This document shows positions 28,100-36,723 of a DNA stretch of 64,000 bases, piece by piece; position 1 is the first letter of the stretch, and each line of letters opens with the position of its first letter. The stretch is from Quadrisphaera setariae (lineage in GTDB: Bacteria; Actinomycetota; Actinomycetes; Actinomycetales; Quadrisphaeraceae), in the NCBI RefSeq assembly GCF_008041935.1, contig NZ_VKAC01000006.1, positions 62,001 through 126,000 of the forward strand, in the 5' to 3' direction. A program made the translations under genes and the position numbers. Under the pieces are notes generated by a model. It worked only from the letters and a program-made list of their open reading frames with translations, was not told the DNA's origin and ran no database searches.

Positions 28100-30310
28100 A
28101 TGTCACTGGCTGACCTGGAGCCGTACGAGTCCTCGGGACCCACCGAGGAGCTGGGGCGCACGCCCCCGCAGGACGTCGCCGCCGAGATGAGCGTGCTGGG
28201 CGGGATGATGCTCAGCAAGGACGCCATCGCCGACGTCGTCGAGCAGATCCGCGGCACGGACTTCTACCGGCCCGCCCACGAGCTCATCTACGACGCGATC
28301 ATGGACCTCTACGGACGCGGCGAGCCGGCCGACGCCATCACCGTGGCCGCCACCCTCACCCGCAAGGGCGAGATCGGCCGGGTCGGTGGCAACGGGTACC
28401 TGCACACCCTCATCTCCTCGGTGCCGACGGCGGCCAACGCCGGCTACTACGCCCGGATCGTGCGCGAGCGCGCCGTGCTGCGGCGCCTCGTCGAGGCCGG
28501 CACGCGCATCGTGCAGCTCGGCTACGCCGCCGAGGGCGGCGACGTCGACGCGCTCGTCAACACCGCCCAGGCCGAGGTCTACGCGGTCACCGACCAGCGC
28601 CAGACCGAGGACTACGTGCCGCTGGGCTCCACCATCGAGGCGACGATCGACGAGATCGAGGCCTCCAGCCACCGCGGCGACGGGATGATCGGCGTGCCCA
28701 CGGGCTTCGCCGACCTCGACGCGCTGACCAACGGCCTCCACGGCGGCCAGATGATCGTCATCGCCGCCCGGCCGGCCATCGGCAAGGCGCTGGCGCTAGA
28801 CACGCCGCTGCCCACCCCGACCGGCTGGACGACCATGGGTGAGGTCTCCGTGGGTGACCTCGTGCTGGCTGCTGACGGCACCCCCACGCGCGTCGTGGCG
28901 GCCACCGAGGTCATGGTCGACCATCCCTGCTACGAGGTCGTCTTCGACGACGGGACCACCGTCGTCGCCGACGCCCAGCACCAGTGGGTCACCCGGGAGG
29001 TGCCCCAGGCACCCCTCACCACCGAGGAGCTGGCCTCCCGCTGGACGGCCGGCTCCTCCGTGTCGGTGGACGCTGCGCGACCGCTCGCGCTCCCCGAGGT
29101 GCCCGTCACCCAGGCCTACGGCGTCGCTGCTCTCTGGGCAGCACGCGGGTGCCCGCTGCCCCTCCAGGTCCAGGCGCTGGCGGAGAGCGACGGCACCCTC
29201 CTCGACGACGACGCCGATGCCCTGTCGGCGGCTGTCCGAGCGCTGCTGCGGGGGTCCGTCGCGCAGCGCCAGGCCGCCTTCTCCGGCATCGCCGACGTCT
29301 GGGGAGCCCCGGGTGCTTCCGGGGAGCTGCTCCTGCCCTCGGGACGGGTCTTCTCCGACTCCGCCGCCGAGCTCGCCGCCTCGCTGGGAGCTCGGGTGAC
29401 GCGCGACCCGGAGCACCACCACCTCGTGGTCGACGGCGGCAGCGCGGACTTCCGACGCAGCGACCTCTTCCTCGACCGCAAGCGCGCCCGCGGTTCCGCT
29501 GAGCCCTCAGACCACCGTCTCGCCGTCGAGGTCCGTCCCGTGGCGAGCGTTCCGGTGCGGTGCATCGAGATCGAGCACGCCTCGCACCTGTACCTCGCGA
29601 CGCGCTCGATGGTGCCCACGCACAACTCGACCATCGGACTGGACATCCTCCGGTCGGCGGCGATCAAGAACAACATGCCTGCCGTCGTCTTCTCCTTGGA
29701 GATGGGCAAGACCGAGATCACCATGCGCCTGCTGTCCGCCGAGGCGAAGGTGCCCTTGCAGAACATGCGCAAGGGCACCATGCGCGAGGAGGACTGGACC
29801 CGTCTGGCCCGCACCATGGGCGCGGTCAGCGAGGCGCCCCTCTTCATCGACGACAGCCCCAACATGACGCTGATGGAGATCCGGGCCAAGTGCCGCCGCC
29901 TCAAGCAGCAGCACGGGCTCAAGCTCGTCGTCATCGACTACCTGCAGCTCATGACCTCGGGCAAGAAGGTCGAGAGCCGCCAGCAGGAGGTCTCGGAGTT
30001 CTCCCGCGCCCTCAAGCTCCTCGCCAAGGAGCTCGAGGTGCCCGTCATCGCCATCTCGCAGCTGAACCGCGGTCCCGAGCAGCGCACCGACAAGCGGCCC
30101 GCCATGGCCGACCTGCGAGAGTCAGGCGCCATCGAGCAGGACGCCGACATGATCATCCTGCTGCACCGCGAGGACGCCTACGAGAAGGAGAGCCCGCGCG
30201 CGGGTGAGGCCGACCTCATCGTCGCCAAGCACCGCAACGGTCCCACCGACACGATCGTCGTGGCCTTCCAGGGGCACTACTCGCGCTTCGTGGACATGGC
30301 CACCGGCTGA
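28100..30310 (+). CDS. dnaB: Replicative DNA helicase DnaB containing an intein
   Basis: Precursor of 736 aa; removing the 280-aa intein leaves a standard 456-aa DnaB. The N-terminal domain is PPQDVAAEMSVLGGMMLSKD with ELIYDAIMDLYGRGEPADA. The RecA-like domain has GFADLDALTNGLHGGQM, a Walker A (ARPAIGK/ST) split by the intein, Walker B LVVIDYLQLM and SQLNRGPEQR. ATG 28100 is chosen because it yields MSLADLEPYESSGP directly before the conserved block and GGGAGGG lies about 10 nt upstream; GTG 28022 overlaps a possible -10 box. Without splicing the helicase cannot bind ATP, so splicing controls its activity. Confidence 0.95.
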   Translation: MSLADLEPYESSGPTEELGRTPPQDVAAEMSVLGGMMLSKDAIADVVEQIRGTDFYRPAHELIYDAIMDLYGRGEPADAITVAATLTRKGEIGRVGGNGYLHTLISSVPTAANAGYYARIVRERAVLRRLVEAGTRIVQLGYAAEGGDVDALVNTAQAEVYAVTDQRQTEDYVPLGSTIEATIDEIEASSHRGDGMIGVPTGFADLDALTNGLHGGQMIVIAARPAIGKALALDTPLPTPTGWTTMGEVSVGDLVLAADGTPTRVVAATEVMVDHPCYEVVFDDGTTVVADAQHQWVTREVPQAPLTTEELASRWTAGSSVSVDAARPLALPEVPVTQAYGVAALWAARGCPLPLQVQALAESDGTLLDDDADALSAAVRALLRGSVAQRQAAFSGIADVWGAPGASGELLLPSGRVFSDSAAELAASLGARVTRDPEHHHLVVDGGSADFRRSDLFLDRKRARGSAEPSDHRLAVEVRPVASVPVRCIEIEHASHLYLATRSMVPTHNSTIGLDILRSAAIKNNMPAVVFSLEMGKTEITMRLLSAEAKVPLQNMRKGTMREEDWTRLARTMGAVSEAPLFIDDSPNMTLMEIRAKCRRLKQQHGLKLVVIDYLQLMTSGKKVESRQQEVSEFSRALKLLAKELEVPVIAISQLNRGPEQRTDKRPAMADLRESGAIEQDADMIILLHREDAYEKESPRAGEADLIVAKHRNGPTDTIVVAFQGHYSRFVDMATG
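28787..29626 (+). other. Class 3 DnaB intein with decayed LAGLIDADG endonuclease
   Basis: 280-residue intein inserted between the Walker A Lys and Ser of DnaB. It begins with Ala (ALALDTPLPTPTGWTTMGEV) rather than Cys or Ser. The class 3 WCT set is present: W67 in block B (AQHQWVT), C259 in block F (VPVRCIEIE) and T278 in block G (MVPTHN); N280 is last and the +1 extein residue is Ser. Class 3 inteins use the block F Cys as first nucleophile. Residues about 90-230 hold AYGVAALWAARG and RQAAFSGIADVWG where an endonuclease would have LLGxWLGDG-type and LLxGLxDxDG-type motifs, so the homing endonuclease appears dead and shrinking. The M. tuberculosis dnaB intein occupies the same site. Confidence 0.9.
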
Positions 30311-30358
30311 CCGGCTGGTGAGCTGCCGGCCTGCCGGCCAGACGGTGGTGCTGGGACG

Positions 30359-31165
30359 TCAGGCGACGTCGGCGTTCATCGCGGCCACGAAGTCGCGCTT
30401 CACGGCTCGCCAGGCCTCGTCGGTCATCGTGCGCCGCCAGTACGGCGAGCAGGACATCTCCGAGCGCTGCATCCCGCGGTCGACCAGCAGGTGGCGGCGG
30501 ACCGCCCGGATCTCCTCGGCCTCGCCGTGCACGAACGCGTGCACGGGGCCGTCGGCCCACTCCAGGGCTCGCGTCGCGTCCAGCAGCAGCGCGCCGTCGC
30601 GCTCGTCGCCGCCGGTGCGGTGCAGCCACCGGACGTCGGCGCCGGCGGGCGCGGTCAGCGGCACCTCGTGCTCCGGTCCGTCGCAGACGAGGCGGACCAC
30701 CACCGTCGCGTCGTCCTGCAGCGCCTCCAGGGAGGCGGCGATCGCGGGCAGCGCCGACTCGTCGCCGAGCATGAGGTGCCACGCCGCGGCCGGGTCGGGG
30801 CGGTAGCCCGAGGCCGGCCCCTCGAAGACGAGCACGTCACCGGGCTGCGCCGCCGCCGCCCACGGACCGGCGACGCCGGAGTCTCCGTGGACGACGAAGT
30901 CGACCGCCAGCTCGCGCGCGTCCTCGTCCCACGAGCGCACCGTGTACCGGCGCCGAGCGGGCATCTGCTCGCGCGGCACCCCGGCTTCGCGCAGGGCCTG
31001 CGGGTCGAAGACCGTGCCGTAGGGGGCGCCCGCCGGGGGGATGGCGATGTTGATGTACGCGTCGCTGCCCTCGGCGGGCTGGAACCCCTCGAGTCCCGGG
31101 CCGCCGAGGACCACTCGCACGAGCGTCGGCGTCAGCCGCTCGACGTGGACCACGTCTCCATGCAC
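30359..31165 (-). CDS. Siderophore-interacting (SIP) FAD-binding reductase
   Basis: 268-aa SIP/ViuB-family flavoprotein that reduces ferric siderophores in the cytoplasm to release iron. The FAD-binding signature RRRYTVRSW follows a beta-barrel start (VVHVERLTPTLVRVVLGG), and the C-terminal NAD(P)H domain has MLGDESALPAIAASLEAL and the family end SPYWRRTMTDEAW. GTG 31165 appears leaderless: TACCAT ends 6 nt upstream. A DtxR/IdeR-like box overlaps the -35 region, so iron repression is likely. It lies downstream of an unrelated sugar-binding gene. Confidence 0.9.
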   Translation of the reverse strand: MHGDVVHVERLTPTLVRVVLGGPGLEGFQPAEGSDAYINIAIPPAGAPYGTVFDPQALREAGVPREQMPARRRYTVRSWDEDARELAVDFVVHGDSGVAGPWAAAAQPGDVLVFEGPASGYRPDPAAAWHLMLGDESALPAIAASLEALQDDATVVVRLVCDGPEHEVPLTAPAGADVRWLHRTGGDERDGALLLDATRALEWADGPVHAFVHGEAEEIRAVRRHLLVDRGMQRSEMSCSPYWRRTMTDEAWRAVKRDFVAAMNADVA

Positions 31166-31187
31166 CCGAGCATGGTAGCCGCGATAG

Positions 31188-31206
31188 TTAGGTGACCCTT
31201 ACCGCG
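31188..31206. promoter_or_regulatory. DtxR/IdeR-like iron box
   Basis: TTAGGTGACCCTTACCGCG matches the consensus TTAGGTTAGSCTAACCTAA at 13 of 19 positions, with the left half-site TTAGGT exact. Its centre is about 32 bp upstream of the predicted start of the SIP gene, where a repressor would block RNA polymerase. Confidence 0.55.
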
Positions 31207-31216
31207 TCGGTGTGGA

Positions 31217-32293
31217 TCAGCCCCAGCAGTTCTTGGAGCCCCAGTCGCTGCCCTTGCTGTACAGGCCGCCCACCGGCTTGTCGGTGACCAGCTGGGAGCC
31301 GGTGTTGAAGAACGCCAGCCCCGGCGAGGACGGCGGCACGTCGCCGGTGAGGGCGTGGTCGATGACGGCGTCCAGCCCCAGGCGCGCCATGCGCAGCGGG
31401 AACTGCATGGCCGTCGCACCGATCTGGCCGGCGGTGGTGGCCTTGACGCCGTCGCAGCCGCCGTCGATCGACACCACGGTCACCTGGCCGGCCCGGCCGG
31501 CTGCCTGCAGCGCCTCGTGGGCGCCCAGCGCCGACCCCTCGTTGATCGTGTAGACGAGGTTGATGGAGGGGTCTCTCGCGAGGAGCTGCTCCATGGCGGC
31601 CTTGCCGCCCTTCGCGTCACCCCCGGTGTACGCGTGGCCGACGATGCGCGGGTCGGTCTCGTCACCGATGACCTTCGGGTCCGCCAGGTCGATGCCGAAG
31701 CCCGCCAGGAACCCCTGGTCGCGCGCCACGTCGACCGGGACGTGGGCGTCGTTGAGGTCGAGCATGGCGATCCTCGCGGCCTTCGTGTCGACGGTGGCCG
31801 CGGCCCACTGCCCGATGGAGCGGCCAGCGGCGAAGTTGTCGGTGGCGAACGTGGCGTCCACGGCGTCGGCGGGGTCCGTCGGTGAGTCGAGGGCGACCAC
31901 CAGCAGGCCCTTCGTGCGGGCGTCGGCGATGGCGGGCAGGACGTCGCTGTTGGCGGGGGTGATGAGGATGCCCTGGGCGCCCAGCGCCACGAGCTCCTGG
32001 ATGGCCTTGATCTGGGTGGCGGAATCGGTCTCGCCGGTGCCCGCGTAGGAGCGCAGGTCCACGCCGAGCGCCTTGCCCTCCTGCTCCGCCCCGGCGCGCA
32101 GGGCCTGGAAGTAGCCGCTGTCGGCGGTCTTGGTGATGAGCCCCACCACCGGCTTCGACGACGCGGCGCCGACCGCGGTCGAGCCGCAGCCGGCGCTCGC
32201 CAGCAGCGCTGCGCAGCCGGCGGCGGCAGCGAGCGCGCGGGCGGTGGTGCGGGTGCGGGAGGTGGTGGACGCGGGACGGGCGGAGGCGCTCAT
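31217..32293 (-). CDS. Sugar-type substrate-binding lipoprotein (RbsB family)
   Basis: 358-aa periplasmic-binding-protein-like lipoprotein. A signal peptide ends in the lipobox LASAGC, then the type I binding fold follows (PVVGLITKTADSGYFQALRAGAEQEGK, ILITPANSDVLPAIADARTKG, VYTINEGSALGAHEAL, TVVSIDGGCDGV). These are hallmarks of ribose/monosaccharide or AI-2 binding proteins. No ABC ATPase or permease is nearby. It sits 44 bp after a chemoreceptor gene on the same strand, so it may present a sugar to that receptor rather than to a transporter. Confidence 0.88.
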   Translation of the reverse strand: MSASARPASTTSRTRTTARALAAAAGCAALLASAGCGSTAVGAASSKPVVGLITKTADSGYFQALRAGAEQEGKALGVDLRSYAGTGETDSATQIKAIQELVALGAQGILITPANSDVLPAIADARTKGLLVVALDSPTDPADAVDATFATDNFAAGRSIGQWAAATVDTKAARIAMLDLNDAHVPVDVARDQGFLAGFGIDLADPKVIGDETDPRIVGHAYTGGDAKGGKAAMEQLLARDPSINLVYTINEGSALGAHEALQAAGRAGQVTVVSIDGGCDGVKATTAGQIGATAMQFPLRMARLGLDAVIDHALTGDVPPSSPGLAFFNTGSQLVTDKPVGGLYSKGSDWGSKNCWG

Positions 32294-32337
32294 GGCTTGT
32301 CAGCTCCAGGGGGACGTCGAGGCGAGGGCGAGGGGGC

Positions 32338-33936
32338 TCAGTACTGGAACTGGGCCAGGCGGTCGCGCACCGAGGCGGACAGGTCGGACAGCTCGCGGGA
32401 GGAGGAGCGGGCGCTGGAGGCCGCGCCGGTGGTCTGGCTGCTCGTCTCGACGACGGCGGCGATCGCCTCGGCGATGCTCGACGACTGCTGCGAGATGTCC
32501 GTGACGTTGCGGGCCATCTCGGCGGTGGTGGCGGACTGCTCCTCCACCGCGGAGGAGATGGTCAGCTGCTTCTCGTGGATGGTGCCGATCACCGAGCGGA
32601 TGTCGGCGATCCTCTCGACGGCGAGCGCGGTCGTCCGCTGGATCGCGCTGATCTTGTCGGTGATGTCCTCGGTGGCGCGGGCGGTCCCCTGCGCGAGGTC
32701 CTTGACCTCGCTGGCGACGACGGCGAAGCCCCGGCCCGCCTCGCCCGCACGGGCTGCCTCGATCGTGGCGTTGAGGGCGAGGAGGTTGGTCTGGGCGGCG
32801 ATCGTGGTGATGGTCTGGATGATCTCGCCGATCTCCGTGCTCGCGCGGTCGAGGTCGGCGACCGCCTGGGAGGTCTCCGCCGCAGCGGTGACGGCACCGG
32901 AGGCGACCTGGGAGACCGAGACAGCCTGCTCGGAGATCTCCGCGATCGAGGCGGTCATCTGCTCGGTGGCGGCGCTGATCGTCGACGCCGCGGAGGAGAC
33001 GTTCTGGGCGGAGTCCGCGACGACGCTCGTCTGCGTCACTGACGCCTCGGAGGCGGTGGTGAGGTCGGCGGCCACGTGGTCCATGCCCTGCGAGGCCTCG
33101 GCCATCGTCGAGGCGGACTGCGAGAGCGCGCTGATCGTGGAGCGCAGCGAGCGCAGGGCGGCACCGAGCGCACGGCCCATGTCGCCGATCTCGTCACGAC
33201 CGCTCTCATCGACCTCGACGGTCAGGTCCCGCGCTTCCACGCGCTGGAGCGAGGCCACCATGCGGCGCACCGGCAGCAGCACCGAGCGGCCGACCCAGGC
33301 GTTGGCGCACGCCAGGACCACCAGGCCGACCAGGCCGCCCAGCGCCAGCGCGAGGACGGCACGGGACTGGACGGACTCCGCCTCGTCCCGGGCGACCTTC
33401 GCGTCGGCGTCGATGATGTCGCTGACGACCTTCTGCTGCAGCGTGATCGCCGCCGCCGAGGCGGCCAGCTGGCCCAGCATCGAGCGGCCGAGGTCGCTGC
33501 GCGGGTCGACCTCGGGCAGCACCGCCATCTGCTCCTGGGCACCGGAGAGGTAGGCGTCGTAGTCGGTGCGGAGCGGCTCCACGGCTCCACGGGCCCGCGG
33601 CGAGAGGATGCTGAGGTCGAACGCGTCCCAGTCGGCGGTCGCGGCCTTCTGCGCCGCCGTGAAGGCGGCGGTCGCGGCCTCGGCGTTGGAGCCCCCGCCG
33701 GACAGCAGCGCGTCGCGCAGGCTCACCTGGACCTGGTCGATGTGCCCCGCCAGCGCGGTCATGTGCTGGTCGGACTGGCTCAGCTCCAGCGCTCGCTGGC
33801 TGCTGGCGCTGACCGAGCCCAGCGTCACCACCGTGAATCCGGACAGGGCCGCGATGAGCAGCGAGCCCGTGCTGGCGAGCACGACGAGCTTGGCCTTGAT
33901 GGTGGTGCGGCGGGGCTGCAGCCTGCTGAGCAGCAC
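32338..33936 (-). CDS. Methyl-accepting chemotaxis protein
   Basis: 532-aa chemoreceptor. An N-terminal transmembrane helix ([20 protein letters not shown]) and a second one at about 195-215 ([19 protein letters not shown]) enclose a helical four-helix-type sensor domain. A HAMP domain follows ([21 protein letters not shown]), then the signalling hairpin with the invariant tip [20 protein letters not shown]. Serine/threonine/alanine-rich helices carry the methylation heptads. It implies that the organism is chemotactic, although no che or flagellar genes are in this window. Confidence 0.95.
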   Translation of the reverse strand: MLLSRLQPRRTTIKAKLVVLASTGSLLIAALSGFTVVTLGSVSASSQRALELSQSDQHMTALAGHIDQVQVSLRDALLSGGGSNAEAATAAFTAAQKAATADWDAFDLSILSPRARGAVEPLRTDYDAYLSGAQEQMAVLPEVDPRSDLGRSMLGQLAASAAAITLQQKVVSDIIDADAKVARDEAESVQSRAVLALALGGLVGLVVLACANAWVGRSVLLPVRRMVASLQRVEARDLTVEVDESGRDEIGDMGRALGAALRSLRSTISALSQSASTMAEASQGMDHVAADLTTASEASVTQTSVVADSAQNVSSAASTISAATEQMTASIAEISEQAVSVSQVASGAVTAAAETSQAVADLDRASTEIGEIIQTITTIAAQTNLLALNATIEAARAGEAGRGFAVVASEVKDLAQGTARATEDITDKISAIQRTTALAVERIADIRSVIGTIHEKQLTISSAVEEQSATTAEMARNVTDISQQSSSIAEAIAAVVETSSQTTGAASSARSSSRELSDLSASVRDRLAQFQY

Positions 33937-34032
33937 GAGGACCTCCGAAGGATGACGGCGAGATCATCTGCATCGGTCGGCGCCCGTGTCCCCTGTAGGG
34001 CCTACGGAGTCCCCCTCAGGAGGTTCCTCCAC

Positions 34033-35151
34033 TCACTGGACCCTCCAGCGCAGCAACCACAGGGGGTCGTGGAGGAAACGCCGGGCGCACTCCAGCGACC
34101 CGGGCAGCTGGGCCTCGAACAGCCCCGGTGGCAGCGCGTCGGCCCGGTGCCCCGTGGTCCAGCCCAGCAGCTGCAGCCGGCGGAGCATGGCCAGGGCGCA
34201 GGCGTGCACGAGGTCGCGCTCGTCCAGCACCGCCACCTCGCGGTACCCCGCCACCCACGCCCTCGCCATGGCGGGCGCGTAGGGCTCGTGGTCGACGAAG
34301 CTCAGCGCCGCGGCGAAGTCGTACAGGTAGAAGCCGAAGCCGCAGTCGTCGAAGTCGATGACGGTCAGGCCCCCGTCGGCCCCGGCCATGATGTTGGACG
34401 GCCGGAGGTCGGCGTGGACGAGCCCCCAGTGCGGTGGCGAGGCCGGCAGGTCCGCCAGCAGCTCCAGGGCCCTGCCCTGCGCCCGGCCCAGCAGCAGCTC
34501 GTCCTCGGGCCGCTCCACGGCCGCCTCCCACGGGCCCCAGCGGGCCGTCGGCCCCACGAGGTCGGAGACGCCCCACGTGAAGCGCTCGAACCCGTGGGGC
34601 GGCTCCCACGCGCGGGCGTGGGCGTGGAACAGCGCCGTCCACCGCCCGATCGTCCGGTAGCAGGCGGCGGGGTCCTCCAGGTCCTCCAGCGGTGAACCCT
34701 CCACGAAGCGCGTCGAGACGCACGCCCACCCGTGCCCGCGGGTGTCCTTCACGACGGCGGTGAACCCGCCGCGGACCGTGGGCACCGGATCGATGAGCCG
34801 CACCTCGTCCAGGGCGTGCAGCGCGCCCAGCCACGCGATCTCGCTCGCGATGGCAGCCGGCCCACCGACGTACCCGGGCTGCGACACCCGCACCACACCC
34901 ACGGGCCGCCCGTCGAGGTCGAGCCTGAAGGTCGCGTTCTCGGAGACGGTGATGAGCGGCATGTCCACGCGCATCGGCTCCAGGCCCCAGGCCGCGCACA
35001 CGCCGCGGTGGAGCCAGTACGGCGCGGGCGCTCCCTTGCCGAGGGCGTCGAAGGCGTGCAGGGACACCTCGGTGCTGGGCTGCTCGACGGGCTGCTCGAC
35101 GGGCTGCTCGACCCCGTCCGCCGCGCCGGCGGTGGGCGTGGTGGTGGTCAC
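34033..35151 (-). CDS. APH-family phosphotransferase (amino-alcohol or hydroxylysine kinase-like)
   Basis: 372-aa aminoglycoside-phosphotransferase-fold kinase. The catalytic loop WGLVHADLRPSNIM (HxDxxxxN) and the metal-binding VIDFDDCGFGFYLYDFA (DFD) are intact. A 12-bp unit repeats three times in the N-terminal codons (35083-35118), giving EQPVEQPVEQP. It is divergent, 78 bp away, from a class III aminotransferase; kinase plus phospholyase pairs of these two families handle hydroxylysine or ethanolamine in animals and are fused in some bacteria. The substrate is inferred only from that pairing. GTG 35151 has a CACCAT -10-like element 6 nt upstream. Confidence 0.82.
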   Translation of the reverse strand: MTTTTPTAGAADGVEQPVEQPVEQPSTEVSLHAFDALGKGAPAPYWLHRGVCAAWGLEPMRVDMPLITVSENATFRLDLDGRPVGVVRVSQPGYVGGPAAIASEIAWLGALHALDEVRLIDPVPTVRGGFTAVVKDTRGHGWACVSTRFVEGSPLEDLEDPAACYRTIGRWTALFHAHARAWEPPHGFERFTWGVSDLVGPTARWGPWEAAVERPEDELLLGRAQGRALELLADLPASPPHWGLVHADLRPSNIMAGADGGLTVIDFDDCGFGFYLYDFAAALSFVDHEPYAPAMARAWVAGYREVAVLDERDLVHACALAMLRRLQLLGWTTGHRADALPPGLFEAQLPGSLECARRFLHDPLWLLRWRVQ

Positions 35152-35229
35152 GGGCAGATGGTGACGAGCGACGGCCGCGGTGCGCGTCGACGAAACAGCT
35201 CCTTAACGCAGCTCCCGCAGACTCCGCCC

Positions 35230-36597
35230 GTGACCGCCCCGCCCGCCACCCGATCGACGATCATGGACACCAACAGCTTCCGGCCCGAGGACGCCGACGG
35301 CGTCAGCGAGCGGACCCTGGAGCTCACGCGACGCCGTTCGCAGCTGCTGGGGCCCGCCTACCGCCTCTTCTACCGCGACCCGGTGCACCTGGTCCGCGGC
35401 TCGGGCTCGCACCTCTTCGACGCCGACGGCGAGCGCTACCTCGACGTCTACAACAACGTCGCGAGCGTCGGGCACTGCCACCCCCGCGTGGTGGCCGCGG
35501 TGCAGCAGCAGGTGGCGACCCTCAACACGCACACCCGCTACCTGCACGAGGCCGTGCTCGACTACGCCGAGGACCTCCTGTCCACGACGCCGGACGAGAT
35601 CGGCCAGCTGATGCTCCTGTGCACCGGCTCCGAGGCCAACGACCTCGCCGTCCGCGTCGCCCAGGCGCACAGCGGCGCGAGGGGGGTGGTCATCTCCGCC
35701 GAGGCCTACCACGGCAACACCGACACCGTCTCCCAGCTCTCCCCGGCGCTCGGCACGGCACAGCCGCTCGGGGAGTGGGTCCGCACCGTCCCCGCGCCCG
35801 ACGCGCGCCTCGCCGCCGCCGAGGGGTGGGACGACCTCGGGGCGTGGTTCGCCGCGAAGGTCGCGGCCGCGGCCGACGAGCTCGAGGCCGCCGGGCACGG
35901 CGTGGCGGCGCTCCTGGCCGACTCGATCTTCTCCTCCGACGGCGTCTTCCCCGACCCGGCGGGCTTCCTCGCCCCGGCCGTCACCGAGGTCCGCGCGCGC
36001 GGCGGTGTGCTCATCGCCGACGAGGTGCAGCCCGGCTTCGCGCGGACCGGCCGCGCCTTCTGGGGCTTCGCGGGCCACGGGGTCGTGCCCGAGCTGGTCA
36101 CCACGGGCAAGCCGATGGGCAACGGCATCCCCGTGTCCGGGCTCCTGGCCCAGCCGCACGTGCTGGCGTCCTTCGCCGAGCACCTGCCGTACTTCAACAC
36201 CTTCGGCGGCAACCCCGTCTCCGTGGCCGCCGCGCAGGCGGTGCTCGACGTCATCCGCGACGAGGACCTCCAGGGCAGCGCCCTGAGCGTCGGGACCGCG
36301 CTGCAGACCGACCTGCGCTCCCTGGCCGGCCGCACGGACCTGCTCGGTGAGGTGCGGGGGGCCGGCCTGTACACCGGGCTGGAGGTGGTCGACCCGGAGA
36401 CCGGCGCCGGGTCGAAGGACCTGGCGCTGGAGGTGGTGGAGGCGCTGCGGCAGCGCCGCGTGCTCACCTCGGTCTGCGGCGCGGGTGGAGACGTGCTGAA
36501 GCTCAGGCCTCCGCTGGTCTTCTCCGCCACGGACGCGGCGTGGCTGCTGGAGGCCCTGGACGACGCCGTTCGCGAGGTCGCCGCCCGGCGGCGCTGA
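35230..36597 (+). CDS. Class III PLP-dependent aminotransferase or phospholyase
   Basis: About 455-aa fold-type I PLP enzyme. Conserved features are VYNNVASVGHCHPRVV, CTGSEANDLAVRVAQ, AYHGNT, IADEVQPGFARTGRAFWGF and the PLP-lysine region LVTTGKPMGNGIPVSG, with FNTFGGNPVS near the C terminus. Close relatives include alanine-glyoxylate aminotransferase 2-like phospholyases (ETNPPL/PHYKPL), which act on phosphorylated amino alcohols. The divergent APH kinase gene supports that reading. GTG 35230 is used; ATG 35263 is the alternative. Confidence 0.87.
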   Translation: MTAPPATRSTIMDTNSFRPEDADGVSERTLELTRRRSQLLGPAYRLFYRDPVHLVRGSGSHLFDADGERYLDVYNNVASVGHCHPRVVAAVQQQVATLNTHTRYLHEAVLDYAEDLLSTTPDEIGQLMLLCTGSEANDLAVRVAQAHSGARGVVISAEAYHGNTDTVSQLSPALGTAQPLGEWVRTVPAPDARLAAAEGWDDLGAWFAAKVAAAADELEAAGHGVAALLADSIFSSDGVFPDPAGFLAPAVTEVRARGGVLIADEVQPGFARTGRAFWGFAGHGVVPELVTTGKPMGNGIPVSGLLAQPHVLASFAEHLPYFNTFGGNPVSVAAAQAVLDVIRDEDLQGSALSVGTALQTDLRSLAGRTDLLGEVRGAGLYTGLEVVDPETGAGSKDLALEVVEALRQRRVLTSVCGAGGDVLKLRPPLVFSATDAAWLLEALDDAVREVAARRR

Positions 36598-36723
36598 GAA
36601 CGCGACCGCAGCGGCCGCTCGGACGCTGTCCGGGCGGCCCCTGCTGTCGGGGGTCGTCGTGGGGGTGCGGGTCTGGTCGTGCAGGAGGTGGTCGCGACGA
36701 CCGGGGCCTCCGACGGCCGGTCC

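Noticed and set aside
28787-29626. The insertion in dnaB as a frameshift or pseudogene
   Set aside because: The frame stays open, the junctions carry intein blocks, and removal restores a perfect Walker A.
35083-35118. Triple 12-bp repeat as a mobile or regulatory repeat
   Set aside because: It is in frame, encodes the EQPVEQPVEQP run of the kinase N terminus, and looks like simple replication slippage.
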